Below the pieces are notes generated by a model. It was not told the origin of the DNA. It saw nothing but the letters and a program-made list of their open reading frames with translations, and ran no database searches. This document shows positions 28,580-37,984 of a stretch of 64,000 bases of DNA, in pieces. Position 1 is the first letter of the stretch. Each line of letters opens with the position of its first letter. This DNA comes from an uncultured Bacteroidales bacterium (lineage in GTDB: Bacteria > Bacteroidota > Bacteroidia > Bacteroidales > Muribaculaceae). Made by a program: the position numbers and the translations under genes. The DNA lies in the NCBI GenBank assembly GCA_902793405.1, contig CADBDH010000006.1:62001-126000 (forward strand), given 5' to 3'.

Positions 28580-29927
28580 TTTTAGCAGGTATTTCGGTTG
28601 GATTTTCGGCATCGAGGCCCTCGATGATGGGGGTCTCCTCCACTTTATTTTTCTTGTTGCCATAGTTGGCGATGGTGCGGCTAACGCTCAACATCACGCC
28701 AAAGGCGATACTAATCACGATAATCGAGGTACCACCCTTGGAAATGAGTGGCAGCGGCTGGCCCGAAACGGGGAACACACCCACGTTGATGGCCATATGG
28801 AACAGAGCCTGGAAGGTGATGAACGACGCCATTCCGATGACCAGCAGCGACGGCAGCACACGCTTGCTGCGCCGCACGATCATCGCGGCACGTCCCAGCA
28901 GCGACAAGTACAGCAGCATCACGAATATGCCGCCCACAAAGCCCCACTCCTCGACAATGATCGAGTAGATGTAGTCGCTGAAGGCCAGCGGCAGGCGGCT
29001 GCATTCCCTGGACTTGCCCACGCCAAAGCGGAAGATGCCGCCGTTGGCCTGAGCCATGCGCGAGAACATCTCCTGCTGGTTCTTGGCAGTGATGTCGCGG
29101 TACACCAGCGAGTCGCTGTGCCACCAGTCGTGCAGACGCTTTTTCCATGTGCCCTCACGAGCCACTTCTTTACCGCCCGAGCCAGAAGGCAGCACTTCAA
29201 CCAGCTCGCCACCGGCGTTGGCGGCATACTGCATCTCCTTCTGCGATTCCTTGAACGCCTCATCGGTCTTTTCGTTCTTGTTCTTGATGATCATGAAGAA
29301 GCCGAACATGATGCCGAAGAAGATCATCAGGATGCCGATCTTCTTGAGTTTGGCACCGCCGATCAGCAGCATCGAACCGCTGATGGCAATCAGCAGCAAC
29401 GTGTTGGTCAAACCGCTCTTGATCATCAAGCCGCCATACAGGCCCACAGCAAAGGCTGCAGCAATAAAGCCATTGATGCTGATGTCCTGGTTCTTTTGCG
29501 ACTTGGCAAAGATATAGGACAGGATGGTGACTATCGATAGCTTGGCCAGCTCGGCAGGCTGCAACGTGACACCCGGCAAGATCGTCATCGCGCGGCGTGC
29601 GCCGTTGATGATCTCGCCAAAGAACATCACATACACCAGGCTGAATACAGTGATGATGGCCAGTCCCGGAATCATCGCATACAGGAAGGCGGGTCTGTTG
29701 TAGTCCACACGCTGAAGTCCCACCACACATGCCGCACCCAGCCCCAGGAAGATGCACTGCTTGATGATGGGCATGTAGATGCCCTGCGAGGCAATCTCAC
29801 GGCTCGATGCGCTGTAGCTCTCCACAATGGAGATGATGATGAGCATGATGTAGATGCCCCAAATCCACGGGTCGCCGTATTTTTGGGAAATCTCGGTATA
29901 TCTGTTAGTCTTTTCGGTAGGAGACAT
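28566..29927 (-). CDS. ftsW: Septal peptidoglycan polymerase FtsW (SEDS family)
   Basis: The 453-residue polytopic membrane glycosyltransferase polymerises lipid II at the septum together with FtsI. SEDS landmarks are present: GARRAMTI, LQPAELAKLS and LPLISKGGTSI. The large extracytoplasmic loop (about residues 220-310, from KNKNEKTDE to ECSRLPLAFSDYI) is roughly 50 residues longer than in E. coli FtsW. It lies 27 bp after murD and overlaps murG by 14 bp. Confidence 0.95.
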   Translation of the reverse strand: MSPTEKTNRYTEISQKYGDPWIWGIYIMLIIISIVESYSASSREIASQGIYMPIIKQCIFLGLGAACVVGLQRVDYNRPAFLYAMIPGLAIITVFSLVYVMFFGEIINGARRAMTILPGVTLQPAELAKLSIVTILSYIFAKSQKNQDISINGFIAAAFAVGLYGGLMIKSGLTNTLLLIAISGSMLLIGGAKLKKIGILMIFFGIMFGFFMIIKNKNEKTDEAFKESQKEMQYAANAGGELVEVLPSGSGGKEVAREGTWKKRLHDWWHSDSLVYRDITAKNQQEMFSRMAQANGGIFRFGVGKSRECSRLPLAFSDYIYSIIVEEWGFVGGIFVMLLYLSLLGRAAMIVRRSKRVLPSLLVIGMASFITFQALFHMAINVGVFPVSGQPLPLISKGGTSIIVISIAFGVMLSVSRTIANYGNKKNKVEETPIIEGLDAENPTEIPAKNVWK

Positions 29928-29954
29928 AACTCGGTCAATGATTAGTCAGTGTGG

Positions 29955-31304
29955 TTACTGTTGAGCTTTCATTTTCTTGACATAGTCCTTGAACTGGTTG
30001 CCGCGGTCGGCCATGCCGTTGAACAGGTCAAAGCTGGCACAGCAGGGCGACAGCAGCACGGTCTGACCCTCATGGGCCAGCTCGCGGCACTTGTCCATGC
30101 ACTCGGGCATGCTGCGGGCATCGGTCACCACGGGCACCTTGCCGTCAAAGAACTCATGCAGTTTGGCATTGTCAACACCCAGGCACACGATGGCGGTCAC
30201 TTTCTCCTTGACCAGCGGCTCGATCTGGCTGTAGTCGTTGCCCTTGTCGATGCCGCCCAGGATGAGCACGCAAGGCTCGTTGACGCTCTCAAGCGCATAC
30301 CAGCAGGCATCGACGTTGGTGGCCTTGCTGTCGTTGATATAGCGCACGCCGTCGACGGTATCGACATACTCCAAGCGGTGCGGCACGGCCTCAAAGTCGG
30401 CCAATGCCTCGCGGATGACGTCCTTGCGGATGTCGAATACCTGGGCCGACAGACCTGCCGCCATGGTATTATACACGTTGTGCAGGCCCTTGAGGGCGAG
30501 GTCGTCGCGGGCAATGTCCCAGCGGTCGCCGTCCACGTTGAAGTTGAGCACGCCGTCATGCACCCATGCAGCCTGGCTGTTATCGTCGTCGCCTGTAAAG
30601 CTCAGCAGCCTGGACTCCAGGTGGTGCTGGCGCAGCTGCGAGGCGATAACCGGGTCGTTGTGCCAAAAGATGAACGAATCGTCACCCGTCTGGTTCTGCG
30701 TGATGCGGAACTTGGCAGCGGCATAGTTCTCCATCTTGTAGTCGTAGCGGTCCAGGTGGTCGGGCGTGATGTTGAGCAGCACAGCCACATTGGCCTTGAA
30801 CTCGTACATGTTGTCGAGCTGGAAACTGCTCAGCTCGATGACATACACGTCATGGTGCTCGGTGGCCACCTGCAGCGCCAGGCTGCGGCCCACGTTACCG
30901 GCCAGGCCCACGTTAAGGCCCGCTTTCTTGAAGATATGGTAAGTGAGCTTGGTGGTCGTGGTCTTGCCGTTGCTACCGGTGATGCACACCATCTTGGCAT
31001 CGGTGTAACGGCCCGCAAACTCGATTTCGCTCACGATGGGAATGCCCTTCTCGATGGCCTGGGCCACCATGGGAGCCGTGTCGGGAATGCCGGGGCTCTT
31101 CACGATCTCGTCGGCATTGAGGATTTTCTCGGGGGTGTGTCCACCCTCTTCCCAGGCAATCTCATATTTGTCGAGCAGGTCCTTGTAGGTCTGCCCGATG
31201 TTGCCGGCATCGCTCAGCCACACGTCCATGCCTTTCACCTTGGCAAGCACCGCAGCTCCCGCTCCGCTCTCACCGCCGCCCAATACTACTAGTCTTTTAG
31301 CCAT
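29955..31304 (-). CDS. murD: UDP-N-acetylmuramoylalanine--D-glutamate ligase MurD
   Basis: This enzyme adds D-Glu to UDP-MurNAc-L-Ala. The 449 residues include the N-terminal fold LVVLGGGESGAGAA, the ATP loop GSNGKTTTT at 110-118, LNITPDHLDRY and NDSKATNVDACWYAL, all MurD hallmarks. It is the middle gene of the minus-strand dcw operon, 35 bp after mraY. Confidence 0.97.
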   Translation of the reverse strand: MAKRLVVLGGGESGAGAAVLAKVKGMDVWLSDAGNIGQTYKDLLDKYEIAWEEGGHTPEKILNADEIVKSPGIPDTAPMVAQAIEKGIPIVSEIEFAGRYTDAKMVCITGSNGKTTTTKLTYHIFKKAGLNVGLAGNVGRSLALQVATEHHDVYVIELSSFQLDNMYEFKANVAVLLNITPDHLDRYDYKMENYAAAKFRITQNQTGDDSFIFWHNDPVIASQLRQHHLESRLLSFTGDDDNSQAAWVHDGVLNFNVDGDRWDIARDDLALKGLHNVYNTMAAGLSAQVFDIRKDVIREALADFEAVPHRLEYVDTVDGVRYINDSKATNVDACWYALESVNEPCVLILGGIDKGNDYSQIEPLVKEKVTAIVCLGVDNAKLHEFFDGKVPVVTDARSMPECMDKCRELAHEGQTVLLSPCCASFDLFNGMADRGNQFKDYVKKMKAQQ

Positions 31305-31339
31305 ATATCTCGTTGTCAGTTAGTCGAATAATTGTTTTT

Positions 31340-32602
31340 TTATCTGATTTTCAGTGTCACAAACGTCAGTGCAGCCAGCAGGATGCTGACCAGGAAGAAA
31401 CGCATCACGATTTTGGCCTCGGGGATGCGGTGGTCAGGGGTCTTGATCTTGTAATCCCAGGTCAGCTTCTCGGGGTCGGCCGTGAAGTGGTGATGCAGGG
31501 GCGTCATCTTGAACAGACGCATGTTCTTGCCCTTGTGACGCTTGACATACCACACCTGCATGATTACCGACAGCTCCTCGATGAGGAAAATGCCACACAG
31601 CAGGGGGATGAGCCATTCCTTGCGGATGAGCACGGCAAACACGGCGATGATGCCTCCCAGACACAGGCTGCCCGTGTCGCCCATGAACACCTGGGCCGGA
31701 TAGGAGTTGTACCACAGGAAGCCGATTGTCGCTCCGATGAATGCCGCGGCATACACTACCAGTTCACTGCTATCGGGGATGTACATGATATTCAGGTAGG
31801 ATGAATAGATGACGTTACCTCCCAGATAGCACATGATGGCTAGGGCAACTCCGATAATTGCCGATGTGCCTGTCGCCAGGCCGTCAACGCCGTCGGTCAG
31901 GTTGGCGCCGTTGCTCACTGCGGTGATGACAAAGATGGTCACCAGGATGAACAGAATCCAGCCACCCGTCTGCTTGTGCTTGCCCATCCACTTGGTGAAG
32001 TAGGCGTAATCAAAGTTGTGGTTCTTGACAAAGGGCAGTGTCGTCTTGGTCGCCTTCACGGCCTGTGACTTGTGAACCTCGACCAGCTCAGGCGTCTCGT
32101 TGCGGTTGGTGACATGCACGTTCTCGTTCATCACGATGGCGGGGCTCAGATACATGGTCAGACCCACGATTATACCCAGACCCACCTGGCCCACAATCTT
32201 GAACTTACCCTTGAGGCCCTGCTTGTTGTGGTGGAAGACCTTGATGTAGTCGTCGGCAAAGCCCAGAGCACCGCACCACAGTGTGGACACGATCATGAGC
32301 AGCATATACACATTGTTGAGCTTGCCCAGCAGCAGGCACGGCACCAGAATCGAAATGATGATGATGATACCGCCCATGGTGGGGGTTCCCTGCTTGGCCG
32401 AGTTGCCGCCCAGTTTCTCCTCGCGCTCCTTGTCGCACATCTGGCGGCTCTTGAGCTTGAAGATGATGCGACGGCCGATGACGATGCCGATGAACAGCGA
32501 CAGGATGAAGGCAAAGCCTGACCTGAAGGTGATGTATTCAAACAGGCGGGCACCACTCACGTGGTGATACTGTTCCAGGTAATGAAAAAGATGATATAAC
32601 AT
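31340..32602 (-). CDS. mraY: Phospho-N-acetylmuramoyl-pentapeptide transferase MraY
   Basis: This polytopic membrane enzyme attaches the muropeptide to undecaprenyl phosphate, forming lipid I. The 420 residues include GTPTMGGIIII, LGFADDYIKV, NLTDGVDGLATGTS, and the C-terminal LFKMTPLHHHF signature. It is about 60 residues longer than E. coli MraY because of an insert after the third segment (NENVHVTNRNETPELVEVHK and onward), which I would expect in Bacteroidota. Confidence 0.97.
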   Translation of the reverse strand: MLYHLFHYLEQYHHVSGARLFEYITFRSGFAFILSLFIGIVIGRRIIFKLKSRQMCDKEREEKLGGNSAKQGTPTMGGIIIIISILVPCLLLGKLNNVYMLLMIVSTLWCGALGFADDYIKVFHHNKQGLKGKFKIVGQVGLGIIVGLTMYLSPAIVMNENVHVTNRNETPELVEVHKSQAVKATKTTLPFVKNHNFDYAYFTKWMGKHKQTGGWILFILVTIFVITAVSNGANLTDGVDGLATGTSAIIGVALAIMCYLGGNVIYSSYLNIMYIPDSSELVVYAAAFIGATIGFLWYNSYPAQVFMGDTGSLCLGGIIAVFAVLIRKEWLIPLLCGIFLIEELSVIMQVWYVKRHKGKNMRLFKMTPLHHHFTADPEKLTWDYKIKTPDHRIPEAKIVMRFFLVSILLAALTFVTLKIR

Positions 32603-32627
32603 ACCGTATCAGTAAAGTGGTTAATAA

Positions 32628-34091
32628 TCAGTTGGTTTCGTGAGCAAACACCTCGAGAACCTCTTCGCGGTCATCAAAGTGGTGCTTCACATGGTTAATT
32701 TCCTGATAGTCCTCGTGACCCTTGCCCGCAATGAGCACAACGTCGCCCGCCTGAGCCAGTTGGCAGGCGGTGCGGATGGCCTGGCGACGGTCGGTGATGA
32801 TCAGGGTGACGGGGCGCTTGTCGTCGGGCAGTCCCACCTCCATCTGGCGCAGTATCTCGTCGGGGTCCTCGGTGCGGGGATTGTCGCTGGTGAGGACGAC
32901 GCGGTCGCTGCGCACGGCGGCCTCGCGTGCCATGATGGGTCGCTTGCCGGCATCACGGTCGCCACCACAGCCGCACACGGTAATCACGTGGCCGTTGGTG
33001 CCCACCACCTCGCGGATGGTATCGAGCACATTGACCAGCGCGTCGGGGGTGTGGGCATAGTCCACGATGGCAGTGTAGCCGCGCGAGGAGCGCAGCGTCT
33101 GGAAACGGCCGGCCACAGGTTCGAGCAGGCTCATCTTCACGAGCGTCTCCTGCGGGTCAAAGCCCAGCAGCAGCGATGCGCCATAGACCGACAGCAGATT
33201 GTAGGCGTTGAAACGTCCGGTGAACAGCACCTCGACCTGGTTGCCGTTCAGCTCGAGCGTGGTGCCGTCTAGGCGCGATTCCACGATGCGGCCCTTGAAG
33301 TCGGCGATGGAGCGCAACGAGTAGCGGTACTTGCCCGCGGCCGTGTTCTGCAGCATCACCTCGCCCACCTTATCATCGGCATTGACCAGGGCAAAGGCAC
33401 CCTTGGGCAAGGCGTCAAAGAACATCTTCTTGGCGGCGATGTAGTTGTCTACCGTCTTGTGGAAGTCCAGGTGGTCGCGGGTCAGGTTGGTGAAGATGCC
33501 GCCGGCAAAGGTGATGCCCTCGATGCGGCGCTGAACGCACGCGTGGGAGCTCACCTCCATAAAGGCATACTCGCAGCCTGCCTGCACCATCTCGTGCAAC
33601 AGGCGGTTAAGGGTCAGATGGTCGGGCGTGGTCTGCTTGGCCGGCTGCCTGACGGTGTCGATGATGTTCTCGACGGTCGACAGCAAGCCCGCCTTGTGGC
33701 CCAGGAGCCGCGCCATCTCATAGAGCAGCGTGGCGGTCGTGGTCTTGCCGTTGGTACCGGTGACACCCACCAGGCGCAAAGCCTTGGAGGGATGGTCAAA
33801 CCACTCGTCGGCGAGGTGGGCCAGCGCGATGACGCTGTTCTCGACCTGAATGTATGTGACAGACTGGCTCAACGTCGGGGGCAGCACCTCGCATACGATG
33901 GCACGCGCTCCTGCGGCGGCCACTTCGGGAATGAAACGGTGCGAGTCAACGGCAACGCCCTTGACAGCGACAAACATGACACCGTCGCGTGCCTGGCGTG
34001 AGTCGTTGATGAGGTCGATGATATCGACGTCGGTATCGCCAACCACCTGCAGTGGCTGGATCGACGTGAGCAGTTGTGATAATTTCTTCAT
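32628..34091 (-). CDS. murE: UDP-MurNAc-tripeptide synthetase MurE (meso-DAP adding)
   Basis: This Mur ligase adds the third stem-peptide residue. The 487 residues include the ATP loop GTNGKTTT at 112-119, VDYAHTPDALVNVL, and the substrate-selecting motif D403-N-P-R406, which in this family marks meso-diaminopimelate rather than lysine. That agrees with the diaminopimelate decarboxylase gene 4 kb away. It lies between ftsI and mraY. Confidence 0.97.
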   Translation of the reverse strand: MKKLSQLLTSIQPLQVVGDTDVDIIDLINDSRQARDGVMFVAVKGVAVDSHRFIPEVAAAGARAIVCEVLPPTLSQSVTYIQVENSVIALAHLADEWFDHPSKALRLVGVTGTNGKTTTATLLYEMARLLGHKAGLLSTVENIIDTVRQPAKQTTPDHLTLNRLLHEMVQAGCEYAFMEVSSHACVQRRIEGITFAGGIFTNLTRDHLDFHKTVDNYIAAKKMFFDALPKGAFALVNADDKVGEVMLQNTAAGKYRYSLRSIADFKGRIVESRLDGTTLELNGNQVEVLFTGRFNAYNLLSVYGASLLLGFDPQETLVKMSLLEPVAGRFQTLRSSRGYTAIVDYAHTPDALVNVLDTIREVVGTNGHVITVCGCGGDRDAGKRPIMAREAAVRSDRVVLTSDNPRTEDPDEILRQMEVGLPDDKRPVTLIITDRRQAIRTACQLAQAGDVVLIAGKGHEDYQEINHVKHHFDDREEVLEVFAHETN

Positions 34092-34113
34092 GATAGGGTT
34101 TGGTCTTATTGTT

Positions 34114-36237
34114 TTAATTGTTTCTTAATCTCAGATTGATGCGCTGGCCGCGGGCATACTGGCTGCCTGCAGCAAGGCTCTGGCCCGTCACCATGCCCGA
34201 GCCGGTGAAGCTCACGCTCAGACCTGCATCCTCCAGCATCTTGATAGCCTCACGCACGTTGAGACCGATGACGTTGGGCACACCCTTCTCGATGCGCTGT
34301 GGACGGGCATAGGTGTGAGGTTTCTCGATACCCAGGCCGCGCCTGATGTTGTTGGCCTTGTTGTCGGCCATCGAGGCAAACAGCGTGGGATAGCTCTTCG
34401 CGTCCTTGGGCTGGTCCTTGACCGTCTCGGTATAGTTGGGCATGCTGCCCAACAGTCCGCGGGCATACATCTTGAGGGCGATATTCTTCAGCACCATGCC
34501 GCTGCATGCACCGGCGCCGCGGTCGGCACCCAGCATGAGCACGATGCAGGAATATTTGGGCTTGTCGTAGGGGAAGAAGCCGCAAAATGCCAGTCGCTTT
34601 TTGGCGCCATACTGTCCTGCAGCGTTGATAAAGGCGGTACCTGTCTTGCCGGCAATCTCCACCCTCTTGTCCTGAACCCAATGGCGGGCGGTACCGTGAC
34701 TGCCCCACACCACATCGCGCAGCATGATGCGCAGCTTTTGGGCATTCTCGGGCGAGCACACCTGCTGGCGCACGTAGGTCACCGGGATGATGGAGTCGGG
34801 CTCCCCTTCACGCGAGAGTTTCTTGAACAGATGGGGGCGCACAAACTTGCCATCGTTGGCAATGGCGTTGTAGATGGCCAGCGTGTACAGTGGCGGGATG
34901 GTCGTGGCATAGCCGTAGGCCTGCCTCGTGAGCGACAACTTGTCCCAGTTCTTGTTGCCCAGGACGGGGTAGTTGGGCACCATCTCACCGGCAATACCCG
35001 AGTGGAATGGCTCAAAGAAGCCCATCTCCTCAAGGCGCTTGCGGAAACCGCCGGGATTCTGGCCATAGTCCTTGACAATGAGTTTGGCCATACCGATGTT
35101 GGATGACGTCTCAATGATTTCTCGCGGGGTACGCGTGGCAGCACCGTGGGGGCGGTCACTGATGTTGCGTCCGGCATACATCCAGTCCGAACCTGTCGCA
35201 ATCGGGGCATTGATGTCGGTGACGATGCCGTCCTCGAGGGCCACCATCATCGAGATGGTCTTCACCACCGAGCCCGGCTCGTAGCCCAGCACGGCGTGGT
35301 TCACGCCCTCGACATACTCGCCCGTGGTCGGGTTGCGCTCCAGGTTGCTGATGGCCTTGATTTCGCCCGTGGCGACCTCCATGAGCACACAAGTTCCCCA
35401 GTCGGCGCCACTCTCGATACACATGTCGTTGAGCTCGTTCTCGACGATGTCCTGCAACTGCACGTTGATGGTGGTGGTGATGTCATAGCCCTTGACGGCC
35501 GGTACACTCTCGGCACGCACGATGCCGTTGGTGAGCTGGATGCTCTGTGCTTTACCCGGCTTGCCATAGAGCAGCGAGTCCAGTGCCATCTCCAAGCCCG
35601 AGCGGCCATGGATGCTGGAACTGAGCGAGTCCTCGCCCACGTTGCCGATGCTGCGCGATGCCATGTCGCCGTAGGGTTTCATGCGGCGGTTATGCTTCTC
35701 GTAGTAGAAGCCGTTCTTGTTCTTGGGACGGCGCAGGAAGGGGAACTGGCGCACCCGCTCATACTCCTTGTGGGTGAGCATGTAGGGGAACAGCCTGTAG
35801 GCGCGGTTCTTGCGCGGCTTTTTGCCCGGAGCGGGATGGTTGGCCGCATCCAGGATGTTCTTGCGGTCCTGCAGGATTTTCTTTTTCCACTGCGCGGCAT
35901 CCATCGAGCTGTCGAAGGCAGCCAGACTGTCGCACAAGGCGCCGATGTCCTTCATCAGGGTGTCGGTCTTGATGCCGTCGGTGAACCAGTCGATGCGCAC
36001 GATGTAGTACTGCAGGTTGGCCGCCAGCACCGATCCGTTATCGGCCAGCAGTTTGCCGCGTTCAGGCTCGATGGGTATCGTGTCGGTGAGCACCGACTCA
36101 GCCTTCTTGTTCCATTCCGACGCCTGTACCACCGTCGTCTTGAACAGCTTCGACGCAATCATGGTCGAGAACACCAACATGATGCCCACCACAATGCCGT
36201 ATCGCATGAGGATATGCCGCTTGTTGTTTTGCTTCAT
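34114..36237 (-). CDS. ftsI: Septal penicillin-binding protein FtsI/PBP3 with PASTA domain
   Basis: This class B transpeptidase crosslinks septal peptidoglycan. The 707 residues include an N-terminal membrane helix (13-30), a dimerisation/pedestal domain, and transpeptidase motifs S323-V-V-K326, S378-S-N380 and K531-T-G-T534. One PASTA domain follows near the C-terminus (from GVPNVIGLNVREAIKML), a feature absent from E. coli FtsI and commoner in Bacteroidota and Gram-positives. It sits between ftsL and murE. Confidence 0.96.
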   Translation of the reverse strand: MKQNNKRHILMRYGIVVGIMLVFSTMIASKLFKTTVVQASEWNKKAESVLTDTIPIEPERGKLLADNGSVLAANLQYYIVRIDWFTDGIKTDTLMKDIGALCDSLAAFDSSMDAAQWKKKILQDRKNILDAANHPAPGKKPRKNRAYRLFPYMLTHKEYERVRQFPFLRRPKNKNGFYYEKHNRRMKPYGDMASRSIGNVGEDSLSSSIHGRSGLEMALDSLLYGKPGKAQSIQLTNGIVRAESVPAVKGYDITTTINVQLQDIVENELNDMCIESGADWGTCVLMEVATGEIKAISNLERNPTTGEYVEGVNHAVLGYEPGSVVKTISMMVALEDGIVTDINAPIATGSDWMYAGRNISDRPHGAATRTPREIIETSSNIGMAKLIVKDYGQNPGGFRKRLEEMGFFEPFHSGIAGEMVPNYPVLGNKNWDKLSLTRQAYGYATTIPPLYTLAIYNAIANDGKFVRPHLFKKLSREGEPDSIIPVTYVRQQVCSPENAQKLRIMLRDVVWGSHGTARHWVQDKRVEIAGKTGTAFINAAGQYGAKKRLAFCGFFPYDKPKYSCIVLMLGADRGAGACSGMVLKNIALKMYARGLLGSMPNYTETVKDQPKDAKSYPTLFASMADNKANNIRRGLGIEKPHTYARPQRIEKGVPNVIGLNVREAIKMLEDAGLSVSFTGSGMVTGQSLAAGSQYARGQRINLRLRNN

Positions 36238-36278
36238 TGCTTTGTCGTGTTTTTAATTCCTAGGGTGATGTGAAACGG

Positions 36279-36626
36279 TTACTTGGATTTCAACTCATAG
36301 GGCGGCTCACTCGGGGCCGTCAGGTTGATGTGCTTTTCACGCATCAGCTTGGTCATCTCGCTCTCGCGAATCATCGAGTTGTATTTGGCGCTGGAGTTCA
36401 CCAGGTCGGTCTGGGCATTGGCAAGTTCGGTCTTGAGACGGATTACCTCCTCCATGCTGCTCTGGCACACGAACTTGTTGGCGATATAGGCCAGGGCCAT
36501 GATGACCAGCGCGATGATGTAGACCGCGTTGCGCTTGAAGAAGTCCAGCGAGAAGAAGCGGCCCTGGAAGATGTCCTTGCTCACCTTCTTGCTTGCTGAC
36601 GATGTATAGTTCCTTTTTTCGCTCAT
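36279..36626 (-). CDS. FtsL-like division protein
   Basis: The 115-residue product has a basic, Ser/Lys-rich cytoplasmic N-terminus, one transmembrane helix (about residues 34-52, AVYIIALVIMALAYIANKF) and a short heptad-like coiled coil (EEVIRLKTELANAQTDL). This topology, and the position between rsmH and ftsI, is what FtsL looks like; sequence conservation in FtsL is too low to prove it. It would join FtsQ in the divisome. Confidence 0.8.
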   Translation of the reverse strand: MSEKRNYTSSASKKVSKDIFQGRFFSLDFFKRNAVYIIALVIMALAYIANKFVCQSSMEEVIRLKTELANAQTDLVNSSAKYNSMIRESEMTKLMREKHINLTAPSEPPYELKSK

Positions 36627-36653
36627 GGGATGTTGTGATTGATTCTCGTTGCG

Positions 36654-37577
36654 TTATTGTTGTTGATGCTGGGGACGCGCGATAAGTTCGGCAACGCGCA
36701 ACTTGGCACTGCGCGAGCGGGGGTTGCGCTCCACCTCCTCGGCGCTGGGAACGACGACCTTGCCGGTCACCACACGCCAGGGTGTGTTGACGCGTCCAAA
36801 GAAGTCCTTCTCCTGTTTGCCCTCGATGTTGCCTGTCCGCATGAAGTTCTTGACCAGGCGGTCCTCAAGGGAGTGATAGGTGATGATGGCCAGACGGCCA
36901 CCGGGGTTGAGCACCTCGAGCGACTGGGCAAGCAACCGGCGCAGGGCGTCGAGCTCGCCATTGACCTCGATGCGCAAGGCCTGGAACACCATCGACAGCT
37001 CCTTCTTCTCCTGCGAGGCTTTGAGCAGGGGACGCACGGCATCCACGAGCTCGCCCGTTGTCTTCAGGGGACGGGATTTGACAATGGCGGCGGCCAAGCG
37101 ACGTGACTGCCTCAACTCGCCGTAGAGATATAACACGTCGGCAAGGCGTTCCTCGCTGTAGGTGTCGAGCAGCTCACGGGCAGTGAACGAGGCATTGCGG
37201 TTCATGCGCATGTCGAGCGGGGCATCGGCACGGAAGGTGAAACCCCTCTCGACGGCGTCAAAATGATGGAACGACACACCCAGGTCGGCAAGGATGCCGT
37301 CAACACCCGTAAAGCCGTAATAGCGCACGAAATTCTTGAGGTAGGCAAAATTGGCGTGTGCAAATGTAAACCTATCGTCCCTCAAACGGTTCGCCCAAGC
37401 ATCCATATCCTGGTCCATGCCGATGAGTCGGCCCTTTGGGCCGAGGTGCTCCAAAATGGCACGACTATGGCCGCCGCCACCAAACGTGACGTCAACATAG
37501 GTGCCCTCGGGCTTAATCGCCAGGCCGGACATAGTCTCGTCCAGCAGTGCAGGTATGTGATATACAGGTTGTTCCAT
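36654..37577 (-). CDS. rsmH: 16S rRNA (cytosine-1402-N4) methyltransferase RsmH
   Basis: This enzyme N4-methylates C1402 of 16S rRNA using S-adenosylmethionine. From the ATG at 37577 the product is 307 residues beginning MEQPVYHIPALLDETM, the family's normal start, with the SAM loop TFGGGGHSRAIL around 31-42 and ITYHSLEDRLVKNF near the C-terminus. An upstream in-frame ATG at 37664 lies before the predicted promoter and is rejected. It is the first gene of the dcw operon; no mraZ precedes it. Confidence 0.97.
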   Translation of the reverse strand: MEQPVYHIPALLDETMSGLAIKPEGTYVDVTFGGGGHSRAILEHLGPKGRLIGMDQDMDAWANRLRDDRFTFAHANFAYLKNFVRYYGFTGVDGILADLGVSFHHFDAVERGFTFRADAPLDMRMNRNASFTARELLDTYSEERLADVLYLYGELRQSRRLAAAIVKSRPLKTTGELVDAVRPLLKASQEKKELSMVFQALRIEVNGELDALRRLLAQSLEVLNPGGRLAIITYHSLEDRLVKNFMRTGNIEGKQEKDFFGRVNTPWRVVTGKVVVPSAEEVERNPRSRSAKLRVAELIARPQHQQQ

Positions 37578-37630
37578 TGCTATCAGTGATGCTATCGGGT
37601 GTGTCTCAATGTCCCATTTTTTAGGGACTT

Positions 37631-37638
37631 CAAAGGTA
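37631..37638 (-). promoter_or_regulatory. -7 element of the dcw operon promoter
   Basis: CAAAGGTA on the plus strand is TACCTTTG on the minus strand, about 54 bp upstream of the rsmH ATG. A CAA (TTG on the minus strand) occurs 23 bp further out, slightly beyond the usual spacing. The remaining 200 bp of this 407-bp interval are very AT-rich with no open frame. Confidence 0.5.
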
Positions 37639-37852
37639 CTGCTTTTTTTTGGAATAATTTGCAATCACAAATGAAAATCATTCGAATTTGCAAATAAAAA
37701 TTGTTAACAGGCCTTGTTAATAACTTTATGAACGTTGAAAATCAGACGATTATGCTAAATTTACAAATTCGAACAGACCAAAAAATTTTCCTCGAAAATC
37801 ATGATTTTAAATATTTTAATGATTAAATACATTTTTTAAATATAAAAATTAA

Positions 37853-37860
37853 TACTTTTG
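37853..37860 (+). promoter_or_regulatory. -7 element of lysA
   Basis: TACTTTTG fits TAnnTTTG. The upstream region is A/T-rich with no clean TTG at the -33 position. The predicted start near 37867 gives a lysA leader of about 118 nt. Confidence 0.5.
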
Positions 37861-37864
37861 TGCA

Positions 37865-37950
37865 TCGGATAGAGTTTCAAAGCTTTCCGATTGGTAACTA
37901 ATTGATTTGATTTAAGGTCCTTAGCGCATCCCTGATGGGTTGTTTGCTAA
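37865..37950 (+). other. Structured lysA leader
   Basis: Within the predicted leader, TCGGA (37865-37869) can pair with TCCGA (37886-37890). TTAGC (37921-37925) can pair with GCTAA (37946-37950), enclosing CCC/GGG pairs around a TGAT loop. The leader is too short and unlike the lysine riboswitch. Its function, if any, is unknown. Confidence 0.35.
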
Positions 37951-37984
37951 AGTGATACACAACCAAAATTTGAATTGAGACAAC

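Noticed and set aside
28579-28663. Longer murG reading frame adding 28 residues
   Set aside because: The extension translates ftsW sequence in another frame, has no Mur-type features, and the ATG at 28579 gives the normal MurG N-terminus.
37578-37664. Longer rsmH frame starting at 37664
   Set aside because: It begins upstream of the predicted -7 element at 37631-37638, and the extra 29 residues are not RsmH-like.
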